Source: Lachnospiraceae bacterium AB2028
GTDB taxonomy: Bacteria > Bacillota > Clostridia > Lachnospirales > Lachnospiraceae
Reading direction: 5' to 3'
Assembly: GCA_000621425.1 (NCBI GenBank)
Contig: JHYJ01000003.1
Coordinates: 284,913-348,912 of the forward strand
DNA length: 64,000 nucleotides
The translations under genes were made by a program, and so were the position numbers. Numbering within the stretch: the first letter of the stretch is position 1; each line of letters begins with the position of its first letter. Under the pieces are notes generated by a model that worked only from the letters and a program-made list of their open reading frames with translations, had not been told where the DNA came from and made no database searches. Shown piece after piece: positions 1-8,312 of the stretch.

Positions 1-2
1 AT

Positions 3-131
3 CTGTACAAACACCAACAGAGCATAAAGGACGAACTGGCAAAGGACGAAAGCTACGCCGACACTATAGAAATGTTTGAAATGAAAGTCGCTGAGTTAGA
101 TGAATTACTGGGGGTAAATGAAGATGAATGA
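3..131 (+). CDS. C-terminal end of an upstream gene (cut by window edge)
   Basis: An open frame enters from the left edge and codes 42 residues, very charged and probably helical, ending LLGVNEDE before a TGA. It overlaps the start of the next gene by 14 bases in the same direction, so the two are probably one operon. Too little is visible to name a family. Confidence 0.6.
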   Translation: MYKHQQSIKDELAKDESYADTIEMFEMKVAELDELLGVNEDE

Positions 132-1239
132 AAATGCCACAACAAACATGCCTTCAATGACTGTGAGCAAAACTGTCGAAATGCTGGGACAGGCTTACAG
201 CAAAGTAATCAATAACAAGGAGCCGGTAAAGACGGTTCCTTCGGTCATGCTCTGGGGTCCCCCCGGCGTAGGAAAATCACAGGGTGTACGTCAGCTTGCA
301 TCCTACATAGAAAGTGAAACCGGGAAGAAAGTAAGCGTCACGGATGTCAGGCTGCTTTTATTCAATCCCATAGACCTCCGGGGAATCCCCACCGCAAATG
401 AGGACAAAACCCTGGCGGTTTGGCTTAAGCCCAAGATCTTCCAGATGGATGAATCCGATGATAGGGTAAACATCCTGTTCCTGGATGAGATCTCTGCTGC
501 CCCGCAGTCCGTACAGGCTGCCGCATACCAGATAACCCTTGATCGCGTCATCGGTGAACACAGGCTTCCGGAAAACTGCATAGTCATCGCCGCGGGCAAC
601 AGGACAGTAGACAAGTCCGTAGCATACAAGATGCCCAAGGCTCTTGCAAACCGCCTGCTCCATATCGAGATCCGCGACGACTTCGACTCCTGGAAGGAAT
701 GGGCAATAGAAAAAGGAATAAATGACAAGGTCATAGGTTTCCTGAATTTCAGGCGGGATTACCTTATGGGATGCGATCCCAAAAATGATGACGTTGCCTT
801 CCCTACTCCCCGTACCTGGGAAATGACCAGTAATCTGCTTAACTCGGTAGATGATGACATTGAAAAAATGTATCCTCTTATTTCCGGACTCGTAGGCATA
901 GGAGCTGCCATAGAATTCAGGACATGGGCAAAGGTTTACAAGGACCTTCCCGATGTAAAGGACATATTTGACGGAAAAACTCCCCCCTACCCCAAGAATC
1001 CTGATGCCCTGTACGCACTGACATCTTCTATGGTCAAATACGCGAGAGACCATAAGGATAAGCTGGACAAAATCGGCAATTCCATTAAGTACGCAGAAAA
1101 GATGCCGCCTGATTTCAGCGTGATGCTTATGAAAGACTATATGTACATAGAGAAGGATTTTAAGAACAAACTGATGAAGATCCCCGAATTTGCACGCTGG
1201 ATGCAGACGAAAGGAAGCCTCCTGAATGGTTCTGTCTGA
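118..1239 (+). CDS. MoxR-type AAA+ ATPase
   Basis: AAA+ ATPase of the MoxR class. Visible motifs: Walker A GPPGVGKS at residues 47-54, Walker B ILFLDEIS at 119-126, sensor-1 AAGNR at 158-162 and an arginine-finger-like ALANRL near 180. Length 373 aa fits the family. MoxR ATPases usually work as ring chaperones with a VWA-domain partner (RavA-ViaA is the best-known pair), and the next gene, overlapping by 14 bases, is such a partner. The start is ambiguous: ATG at 118 lies only 3 bases after a GGGG Shine-Dalgarno, while ATG at 124 has 9-base spacing and may be the real start. The substrate is unknown. Confidence 0.9.
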   Translation: MKMNENATTNMPSMTVSKTVEMLGQAYSKVINNKEPVKTVPSVMLWGPPGVGKSQGVRQLASYIESETGKKVSVTDVRLLLFNPIDLRGIPTANEDKTLAVWLKPKIFQMDESDDRVNILFLDEISAAPQSVQAAAYQITLDRVIGEHRLPENCIVIAAGNRTVDKSVAYKMPKALANRLLHIEIRDDFDSWKEWAIEKGINDKVIGFLNFRRDYLMGCDPKNDDVAFPTPRTWEMTSNLLNSVDDDIEKMYPLISGLVGIGAAIEFRTWAKVYKDLPDVKDIFDGKTPPYPKNPDALYALTSSMVKYARDHKDKLDKIGNSIKYAEKMPPDFSVMLMKDYMYIEKDFKNKLMKIPEFARWMQTKGSLLNGSV

Positions 1240-2602
1240 TAACGAAAAAAGAAATTACATACGTCGCCTGCTGCTTTCACGGATGCGGATCCTGTCAAAG
1301 CATGGTTTCTATGGGATTCTCCTTATGCACATGGAGTTTGGCCTTGATGAAAGCTGCGATACTGCTGCAACCAACGGAACTAAAATCATTTTCGGTCCGG
1401 CATTTCTCGATTCATTAAATGACAGAGAACTTGATTTCATAATGATGCATGAGATACTCCATGTAGTACTCCGGCACTGCACCCGCCGCGAAGAAAGGGA
1501 TGGGGATAATTTCAATATTGCCTGCGATATCGTAGTTAATTCTACAATACTTAAATCCAACGATATGGATCTGTCTTCCATTACCCTGCGCAGCCACGGT
1601 GAATCCATGCACCTTACTCCGGAAGGTAAAGAGGGATTTAACTACAGCGCTGAAGAAGTTTACAACATGCTTTCTATACCGGGAAACGGTAAGGGACAAG
1701 GCGGAAATAACCAAACCGGTCAGAACGGAAACAAAAACGGAAACAGTTCCAACAAAGGACGAAGTGGCAAAAATTCACGCAATAGTCGAAACAGCCAGCA
1801 GTCACGGAACGAAAGCAAATCCGACAATGGAAGTTCTGCCGGCAACAGTCAGAGAGACCAGTCCTGCCAGAATAGTCAGGATAACAGTTCCGGCTGGGAT
1901 GACCACAGCAGATGGGGAACCGGCGGCGATGAGAACGAACTGAACGAACTGTGGAAAAAAAGATTCCTTGATGCCTGCAAAGCCATTGAGGTTAGGGATC
2001 CTTCCAATGAATGTGGTCTCCTTCCCCTTGCCGCAGAAAGGCTCTTAAAAGAACTGCGCAATCCCAAGCTTGACTGGAGAACCATACTGAACGACTTCAT
2101 CCAGGAAGAAATCGTGGACTACTCCTTTATGCCTCCTGACAGGCGCTTTGGCGAGTCGCCCTTCTTCCTGCCGGACTTTAATGATACCGACATCACGGTA
2201 AAGGACATGCTTTTTATGATTGATACATCAGCAAGCATGTCTGATAAAGAAATAACCGAAGCATACTCAGAGATCAAGGGCGCTCTGGATCAGTTTAATG
2301 GAAAGCTTACGGGCTGGCTTGGATTTTTTGATGCTGCGGTCGTAGAACCCCAGCCATTTGAAAACATAGATGAATTTGAAATAATCAGGCCTAAAGGGGG
2401 CGGAGGCACAAGTTTCCACCCTATCTTCAGTTATGTCAGAAATCATATGGCAGAAAAGCTCCCTGCCGGCATCATAATTCTTACTGACGGATATGTCACG
2501 GACTTTCCTGCAGAAGACGCGTCTATGGGAATACCTGTCTTATGGTTGATCAACAACGATGATGTAACACCGCCCTGGGGCAAGATTGCAAGACTATCTT
2601 AA
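1226..2602 (+). CDS. Putative metallopeptidase-domain plus VWA-domain protein (DUF2201 type)
   Basis: Two-part protein of 458 aa. The N-terminal domain carries a zincin-like HEILH at 75-79 with H84 and D101 nearby, as in the putative metallopeptidase domain paired with DUF2201. A Gly/Asn/Ser/Gln-rich low-complexity linker runs from about 152 to 230. The C-terminal domain is VWA-like with a MIDAS: DTSAS at 333-337, T395 and LTDG at 419-422. It overlaps the MoxR gene and is its likely partner, with the VWA binding the ATPase ring. Whether the HExxH site cuts protein is unknown. The stop falls 4 bases inside the convergent gene on the other strand. Confidence 0.85.
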   Translation: MVLSDNEKRNYIRRLLLSRMRILSKHGFYGILLMHMEFGLDESCDTAATNGTKIIFGPAFLDSLNDRELDFIMMHEILHVVLRHCTRREERDGDNFNIACDIVVNSTILKSNDMDLSSITLRSHGESMHLTPEGKEGFNYSAEEVYNMLSIPGNGKGQGGNNQTGQNGNKNGNSSNKGRSGKNSRNSRNSQQSRNESKSDNGSSAGNSQRDQSCQNSQDNSSGWDDHSRWGTGGDENELNELWKKRFLDACKAIEVRDPSNECGLLPLAAERLLKELRNPKLDWRTILNDFIQEEIVDYSFMPPDRRFGESPFFLPDFNDTDITVKDMLFMIDTSASMSDKEITEAYSEIKGALDQFNGKLTGWLGFFDAAVVEPQPFENIDEFEIIRPKGGGGTSFHPIFSYVRNHMAEKLPAGIIILTDGYVTDFPAEDASMGIPVLWLINNDDVTPPWGKIARLS

Positions 2603-3324
2603 AGATGCTCTCCGTAGTGATCCCGCCAGGAATCGCCAAACTTAACCTCAAGCTTTGTACGGTAGTTGTAGTCCGTCATGCTCTCAACGGTCCTGCAGAT
2701 CATAACAGTTACCATTAAACATATCAGAATAGTAAGAATCCCTTTGAATATACTTGTACGAGCTTTTCTCATGGGATCAGGATCACCCTCGTCTTTATAC
2801 TTCTCGTTGGAACGCTGTCTTCTGTACACTCCGGCGCCAACGATCCACAGCGCCACTAATACCATTACCCAAAATCCCATGAACAGGACGGCATCCCCAC
2901 AGCCGACCATACAAAAACGGACTGCGTAGGTAATAAACCAGATCAGAATACCCGCACTCACCATATATGTAATGACAGCAAGGATCGTGCTCTCCCTCGA
3001 GTATCTTTCCATCGGCAGTTCAGCTGCAGATGAAGCTGTCTCTACAATAAACGGCTGATCCTTTTTGTGAAGAGGCACTTCTATGCCATGCTTAGCAAGA
3101 CGTTTAAAATACATGAAGCTATCTATATATGAATACCAGCATGCCAAAGCAGGAAGCGGTGTAAAGAACAGCACCAGAGTCGCAATGACCCCTGCCGTAT
3201 CTACATTGCCTGAACGGTCCTCCAATGCAACAACTACAAGTGCAATGACAAACGCCACACTTAGTATGCAGCCTACTATGAGGAATATTTTCTGTTCTGT
3301 TTTGTCATATTTATATGATTTCAT
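2599..3324 (-). CDS. Hypothetical membrane protein
   Basis: 241 aa with about five hydrophobic segments: two near residues 10-65, two near 110-160, and one near 195-215. A basic cytoplasmic stretch (YRRQRSNEKYKDEGDPDPMRKAR) sits before the last helix. No catalytic motif is visible. Its ATG overlaps the stop of the MATE transporter gene in an ATGA arrangement, so the two are translationally coupled and may work together. Function not recognised. Confidence 0.75.
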   Translation of the reverse strand: MKSYKYDKTEQKIFLIVGCILSVAFVIALVVVALEDRSGNVDTAGVIATLVLFFTPLPALACWYSYIDSFMYFKRLAKHGIEVPLHKKDQPFIVETASSAAELPMERYSRESTILAVITYMVSAGILIWFITYAVRFCMVGCGDAVLFMGFWVMVLVALWIVGAGVYRRQRSNEKYKDEGDPDPMRKARTSIFKGILTILICLMVTVMICRTVESMTDYNYRTKLEVKFGDSWRDHYGEHL

Positions 3325-4697
3325 TCTTTATCCACCCCCATTTCTCCTGCCCCATTTTGCCGCGTGATATTCTTTACCCACTCGTATTTCATATAATGCT
3401 TGTACACCACCGGAATCTTTACAAACTCGTCCAGGGTAAGTATGAAGGCCACCACCATTACGGGAGCATTTATCAGAAATGCGAAAATCATTCCCAGTGG
3501 AACTATTACACACCAAAGAGTGATCACATCGCAGTACATGCCGAATTTAGTGTCTCCGCCGGCAGGGAATATTCCGCCGATTATAGTCGAGTTCAGGGAG
3601 TTTCCTATTATATAGTAGGAAGCCAGCAGAAGCATGCCCTTAAGGTACCAGCTGGCAGTCGGTGTCAGTGACACTATTCTCATGACAAGCGGCATCAAGG
3701 AAAGTATTACAAGGCCTGAACCGACACCTATCCAGATGGAAAGCCGCACATACTTTCCGCCCAGGCGTTTTGCCTCATCCAGTTTGCCGCTGCCAAGCAG
3801 GGCGCCTATCACTATGCCAACTGCCGATGCAATACCCCAGCAGACACTGGCTACCATGGATCTCACTATGCTTGCAATGGAATTGGCCGCCACCGCATCG
3901 TTACCAAGATGGCCCATGATCACGGAATACATAGCCACGCCACCGCCCCAGCCCAGCTGGTTTATCAGGAGTGGGAAAGTATATTTCCAATAGTCCTTAT
4001 TCATTACTGTCTCATCTTTTTTTATGAGATATTTGATTCCTGTATTCGGGCAGCGACATGCAGCTATCGCTATGAATGAGAATACAACTTCGAAAACCCT
4101 TGCACATGCCGTTGCAAGAGCTGCACCTTCAATACCCATTCCGGGAACAACACCTAAACCAAAGATAAATAATGCGTTGAGCATTATATTAAGAACAACT
4201 GAAGCTGAACCAATTAGGGAACTTAAGCCCGGACGGTCGCAGACCTTCAGCACAGCAAAATATGCCTGGGATATTCCGGACAACAGATACGATACTGACA
4301 CCACTCTCAGGTATCCGGCTCCGGCATCTATCAACTCCGGATCAGTGGTAAAAATCAGCATTACGAGTTTCGGACAGAAAAAACAAACGCAGGAAAAAAT
4401 GACTCCTACTATCACGGAGTAGCGGAGCGTCATTGTAAGAACCTTACTCACACTGAGTTTATCACCCTTGCCCCAGTATTGGGCACCCAATACATTGAAT
4501 CCATATACGAATCCATTTGGAAAAAGAAAATATACAAATGCAACCTGACCTGCAAGTGACACGGCAGAAAGTGATGTCTGGTCAAGAAATCCCAACATAA
4601 AAGCATCCGATGCACTCACCAAAGAGTACATCAGGTACTGCAGGGAAATAGGTATGACAAATTTTAATAATCTTGTGTAGTCTCCGTTTTTACTCAT
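3321..4697 (-). CDS. MATE family efflux transporter
   Basis: 458 aa with about 12 hydrophobic helices arranged as two related halves, typical of MATE Na+ or H+ coupled drug/cation antiporters in the inner membrane. N-terminal features such as QYLMYSLVSASDAFMLGFL and the AGQVAFVYFLFPNGFVYG region fit the family, as does the length. It forms a two-gene unit with the membrane protein downstream (ATGA overlap). The substrate cannot be read from sequence. Confidence 0.9.
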   Translation of the reverse strand: MSKNGDYTRLLKFVIPISLQYLMYSLVSASDAFMLGFLDQTSLSAVSLAGQVAFVYFLFPNGFVYGFNVLGAQYWGKGDKLSVSKVLTMTLRYSVIVGVIFSCVCFFCPKLVMLIFTTDPELIDAGAGYLRVVSVSYLLSGISQAYFAVLKVCDRPGLSSLIGSASVVLNIMLNALFIFGLGVVPGMGIEGAALATACARVFEVVFSFIAIAACRCPNTGIKYLIKKDETVMNKDYWKYTFPLLINQLGWGGGVAMYSVIMGHLGNDAVAANSIASIVRSMVASVCWGIASAVGIVIGALLGSGKLDEAKRLGGKYVRLSIWIGVGSGLVILSLMPLVMRIVSLTPTASWYLKGMLLLASYYIIGNSLNSTIIGGIFPAGGDTKFGMYCDVITLWCVIVPLGMIFAFLINAPVMVVAFILTLDEFVKIPVVYKHYMKYEWVKNITRQNGAGEMGVDKE

Positions 4698-4727
4698 TAA
4701 CTAAATAAAAACAAAAATTCTAAAATC

Positions 4728-6575
4728 TCACGAAAGCAGCTGCAGTATTCTCTCCGGACTGCTGTTTGCCTGTGCAAGCATGCTCTGTCCGGACTGCATC
4801 AGAATGGAGTTGTTGGAATAGGAAACCATTTCAAGTGCCATATCCGTATCTCTGATCCTTGACTCCGCAGCGCTGGTATTCTCAGAAACATTTGCATTGT
4901 TCTTAGCCGCATGTTCCAGTCTGTTAGTGGTCGCACCATAATATGACCTTATGCTGGATATCTTATGCAGCGCATGTTTCAAGTACTGTATGGAATCACT
5001 GGCCGCATGGGCTGATATTTCCTCCGGCACGCGGCAGCGAAGAGTTGTAGTATCAAGATCCCATAGCCTTATGGGAAGCTGCTGTCCTTTTTCTACGCCT
5101 ACCTGTATATTGAGATACCGGGGCATATATGCATATGTATCATCATCCGTAGTATCAGTGTATTCCCTGGTAACATCCACCTCTGTGGTAGTCTTGCATT
5201 TATACTGGTCTGCCACTGTTATCGGGCCGTAGGTAACTGAACCGAGATTCAGTGTTTCACCGGCTGCGACCGTCTTGTTTTCCCACCAGGTTCCCATGCC
5301 GGAGTGTCCGATAACATCGCCAGCTACTACCTTTGATTCCCACTGATGATATATTGCATCAATATTTCCCAAAACGGTTTTAGTGGCACCTGTTGCAGAC
5401 AGGGATATTTCAGCTAAATTACTCTTCAGGGTATAAGGCCCTGCCCCAGTAGTTGATTTATTATCTGTGTTATCGAAAGTATTCATACTGTCAAAAGCAA
5501 GACGAACAGATGCTGTCTTGTCCGCAGTGCCTTCATTTTTCATAGAGTATGATATCACATACTTATTTCCGTCCTGCAGTTCTATCCGCTGGGTAAGTGA
5601 TAATCCATCCCCCAGGTCATAGGTATGCTCAGCCGCATTTTCACCGGGATCAGGATTTACAGTTATGGAGCTACTACTATAAAGATCCAGATTTATATTG
5701 TCCCCGATTTTTACACCTAAGCGTGACATGGCACAGGAAAGCTGCCAGCCTAAACCGTTTTTTACATTAATGTATCCGTTTCTTCCTGTCATAGTCGCAG
5801 GACTTGTCAGCTGAGTAGCCTTCGGGTCTGCAGGGAGTTTTTCATATTCCTTTGTCACTTTAGTTACGGTAGTTGTCTCGGGACCATCCGTAATCGTCTG
5901 CGCACTATGGACTTCGTAACTGGTATGTCCGTTTTCATCCGTATCGTGTTCCTGCTCCCACTCACTATACGAAGATGTCCTTCCACCGTGAGTAACCGTA
6001 GTGTTGGTCTCGGTAGTAGTAGTCATGCTGTCTACGGATGTGATTATGCTTTCCGTAACTGTCTTGACCGTGGGATCTGTCTCAGTGCGGGTATTTACAG
6101 TGTGCACTACCTGTGGCGGGGGATCATCCAGTATGGTATCCTTGCCCTTAAAAAGCTGGATCTCATTGTAAGTAGTAATATCGAAGGACCGGTTCATCTC
6201 ATCAGCCAGCTGTTTAAGCTCTGCCTGAATGTACTCGCGGTCGCTGTACGAGTTTGTATCATTTGCAGCCTGAACCAGCAGCTCTTCCTGGCGTTGCAGC
6301 ATACTGCTGATCTCATTAAGAGCTCCGTCAGCTACATTGCATAACTGAATACCTTCATTAATATTCCTGACAGTCTGATCAAGGCCGCGGATCTGCCGGC
6401 GCATTTTTTCCGAAATAGCAAGACCTGCCGCATCGTCTGCGGCACGATTAACCCTGTACCCGGAAGCAAGCTTTTCTGCAGACTTCTTCTGGTCATTCGT
6501 CACTATTCCCATATTCCTTGCGCCGTTCATTGCCACTAAATTGTGGATGAGGCCGCTTCCGATAACTGTAGGCAC
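4728..6575 (-). CDS. fliC: Flagellin with large variable central domain
   Basis: 615 aa flagellin. The conserved N-terminal D0/D1 region spans about residues 1-150 (KLASGYRVNRAADDAAGLAI at 35-54) and the C-terminal D1/D0 region is the last 90 or so residues, ending ANSSPERILQLLS. The middle 350 residues are Thr-rich and unlike common flagellins, as expected for the surface-exposed part. The start is GTG (6573-6575), preceded by AGGAAAG. No signal peptide, because flagellin leaves through the flagellar type III exporter. A sigma-28 promoter lies 55-82 bases upstream. No other flagellar gene is in the window, so this is an isolated filament gene. Confidence 0.93.
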   Translation of the reverse strand: MPTVIGSGLIHNLVAMNGARNMGIVTNDQKKSAEKLASGYRVNRAADDAAGLAISEKMRRQIRGLDQTVRNINEGIQLCNVADGALNEISSMLQRQEELLVQAANDTNSYSDREYIQAELKQLADEMNRSFDITTYNEIQLFKGKDTILDDPPPQVVHTVNTRTETDPTVKTVTESIITSVDSMTTTTETNTTVTHGGRTSSYSEWEQEHDTDENGHTSYEVHSAQTITDGPETTTVTKVTKEYEKLPADPKATQLTSPATMTGRNGYINVKNGLGWQLSCAMSRLGVKIGDNINLDLYSSSSITVNPDPGENAAEHTYDLGDGLSLTQRIELQDGNKYVISYSMKNEGTADKTASVRLAFDSMNTFDNTDNKSTTGAGPYTLKSNLAEISLSATGATKTVLGNIDAIYHQWESKVVAGDVIGHSGMGTWWENKTVAAGETLNLGSVTYGPITVADQYKCKTTTEVDVTREYTDTTDDDTYAYMPRYLNIQVGVEKGQQLPIRLWDLDTTTLRCRVPEEISAHAASDSIQYLKHALHKISSIRSYYGATTNRLEHAAKNNANVSENTSAAESRIRDTDMALEMVSYSNNSILMQSGQSMLAQANSSPERILQLLS

Positions 6576-6629
6576 TTTCTACTCTTTCCTGCCATATCTT
6601 ATGGCATAATAAAAATACTTTATTTTAAT

Positions 6630-6657
6630 ATATCGGATAATTTGATGAAAAACTTGA
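6630..6657 (-). promoter_or_regulatory. Sigma-28 (SigD) type promoter of the flagellin gene
   Basis: Read on the minus strand, TCAAGTTT is followed after 12 bases by TCCGATAT. The known SigD/FliA consensus is TAAAGTTT, 11 or so bases, GCCGATAA, so both boxes match at nearly all positions. The predicted start near 6622 gives a leader of about 45 bases. This places the flagellin under late flagellar control. Confidence 0.8.
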
Positions 6658-6673
6658 TAATCCAGGCTTAGTT

Positions 6674-7150
6674 CTATCTAAGTTTCAACCGCATGTCCGT
6701 ATACTTCTGGACTTTGTCCTCAAAACCAATCTTCTTATAAATGGGATACCCATCTTCCGTAGCAAACAAGTCAATGCGGCACAGCTGTTTTTCTTTTCCG
6801 TATTCCACAAGATTTTTCATAAGCTGTGTGCAAATACCTTTGCCACGATACTCATCTTCCGTATAAACACTTAATACCTCGCCGTCAAAACCGTTGGGCA
6901 AAATCGGACTCGCTGGCTTCTCTACAATAAGAAGATACGCTGCTGCCACAAGCCTTCCCTCTGCTCTTGCCACAAAAGCGATAAGTTCTGTTCCCAGCTT
7001 TCTTTCAAAATAGTCGGGGAGTTGTTTCTCCATGCACTGACGCTCATAATCTGTGACGGATCCAAAATCATCTATCATGTACGCAATTCTAAGACGAATC
7101 AGTTCTGGAATATCAGATTTATTAGCTACATCGAAGGTGATATTTTCCAT
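6674..7150 (-). CDS. GNAT family N-acetyltransferase
   Basis: 158 aa, full-length single GNAT domain. The acetyl-CoA binding motif A is visible as VLSVYTEDEYRGKGICTQLM (residues about 90-109: R/Q-x-x-G-x-G/A pattern as YRGKGI), followed by the C-terminal IYKKIGFEDK. Acetyl acceptor unknown. It is divergent from the lipoprotein gene to its right and lies upstream of the flagellin promoter. Confidence 0.85.
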   Translation of the reverse strand: MENITFDVANKSDIPELIRLRIAYMIDDFGSVTDYERQCMEKQLPDYFERKLGTELIAFVARAEGRLVAAAYLLIVEKPASPILPNGFDGEVLSVYTEDEYRGKGICTQLMKNLVEYGKEKQLCRIDLFATEDGYPIYKKIGFEDKVQKYTDMRLKLR

Positions 7151-7332
7151 TATGTTTTTCCTTTCTTTGCCTTAATAATTCTCTATTTCAAAAAAAATAT
7201 ATTTACGCATTTTCCATGTGCTTATTATATCAGAACATAGAAAGATATGGATTTTTTCCCTTGTTTATGTTAAGATTTGCGACGGATGAAATCCAAACAG
7301 TTTTTCATATTAGACTATGAGGAGGGAAAATT

Positions 7333-8217
7333 ATGAAAAAGAGTTTTTTAATGGCTGCTGCCATTCTTTCTGTGTCAGCAGTCGTAGCAGGCTGCACAAA
7401 CAACACTGCACCCGAGGAACCGCAGAATGTTGTAGAAGAACCCCAGGAGCAGGAAGAAACTACAGAAGAGACTGAGGCCACTGCTGAAACCGAAGAGACT
7501 GATGACGAAGCGTCCCTGCTGGCAGCTATCGCAGGAACATGGTATGAAACCGAAGTGCTTGATTCAAGAACACTTACCATCAACAGCGACGGTTCTTACG
7601 AACTTGCATACAGAGGAGGCGGATCCGCTTTCGGTACAATTTCAGTAGAGTTTGAAGACAATGGTGACGGAACTTCCATATATAAGTATGCTTTCTATGA
7701 GAGCGACGGCGCACTGTGGGCAACATTTAACTGCAATGAAAGAGCATCAGACCTTTATTCAGAAGATGACGGCGGCATCCACTTCGTAGGCAGCGAGTTT
7801 ATAGATGAGAACGAAGACAGCTTCGATACCCTGAATGACTATGAAGATGCTGAGTTCCTTCACGAGACCAGCGAAGGCGTAGAAGCTGCATTTTATGAAG
7901 GCTTCTGGAGCTGTGACAGATGCGCCATCACTATAGTAGATGCCGGAAACGATGAATACAATGTATACATCGCATGGGGAAGCAGTGCATACGAGACTTC
8001 AGAGTGGCAGTATACCTGCACTTATGACGAATATACAGCAACTCTTATATGCGACGGAACAGGCATCATGGAAGATGTAGTTTACGGAGATGACGGATCA
8101 GAAGAACGCACAGAGGTTTACACAGACGGTACTGCTGCATTCATCATGCGTGAAGGTACACTTACATGGCTCGATCAGACAAACCACGCAGGAGATGGTA
8201 TGGTATTCATGCAGTAA
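7333..8217 (+). CDS. Secreted lipoprotein, unknown function
   Basis: 294 aa. The N-terminus is a lipoprotein signal peptide with lipobox VAGC (Cys21), followed by a Glu/Thr-rich acidic linker to about residue 60, which probably spans the cell wall. The rest is a beta-rich region rich in Asp, Tyr and Trp that looks like two related lobes (both contain a TW/FW-x-C/D opening and SDG/DGG turns). A strong GAGGAGGG ribosome site precedes the ATG. Single gene with its own terminator. Function not recognised. Confidence 0.8.
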   Translation: MKKSFLMAAAILSVSAVVAGCTNNTAPEEPQNVVEEPQEQEETTEETEATAETEETDDEASLLAAIAGTWYETEVLDSRTLTINSDGSYELAYRGGGSAFGTISVEFEDNGDGTSIYKYAFYESDGALWATFNCNERASDLYSEDDGGIHFVGSEFIDENEDSFDTLNDYEDAEFLHETSEGVEAAFYEGFWSCDRCAITIVDAGNDEYNVYIAWGSSAYETSEWQYTCTYDEYTATLICDGTGIMEDVVYGDDGSEERTEVYTDGTAAFIMREGTLTWLDQTNHAGDGMVFMQ

Positions 8218-8272
8218 TCCTATCAGAACTTTGGCCGATTAGAATCCGGTCGACAATTGAAAAAATAAGTTT

Positions 8273-8304
8273 ACACCCCCTTCGCCACAAGGCTTAGGGG
8301 GTGT
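8273..8304. terminator. Bidirectional hairpin terminator
   Basis: ACACCCCC pairs with GGGGGTGT, with a nested GCC-ACAA-GGC. It lies between convergent genes. On the minus strand it is followed by a T-rich stretch ending TTATTTTTTC, so it probably serves both the lipoprotein and the AAA ATPase gene. Confidence 0.7.
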
Positions 8305-8312
8305 TATAGTTA

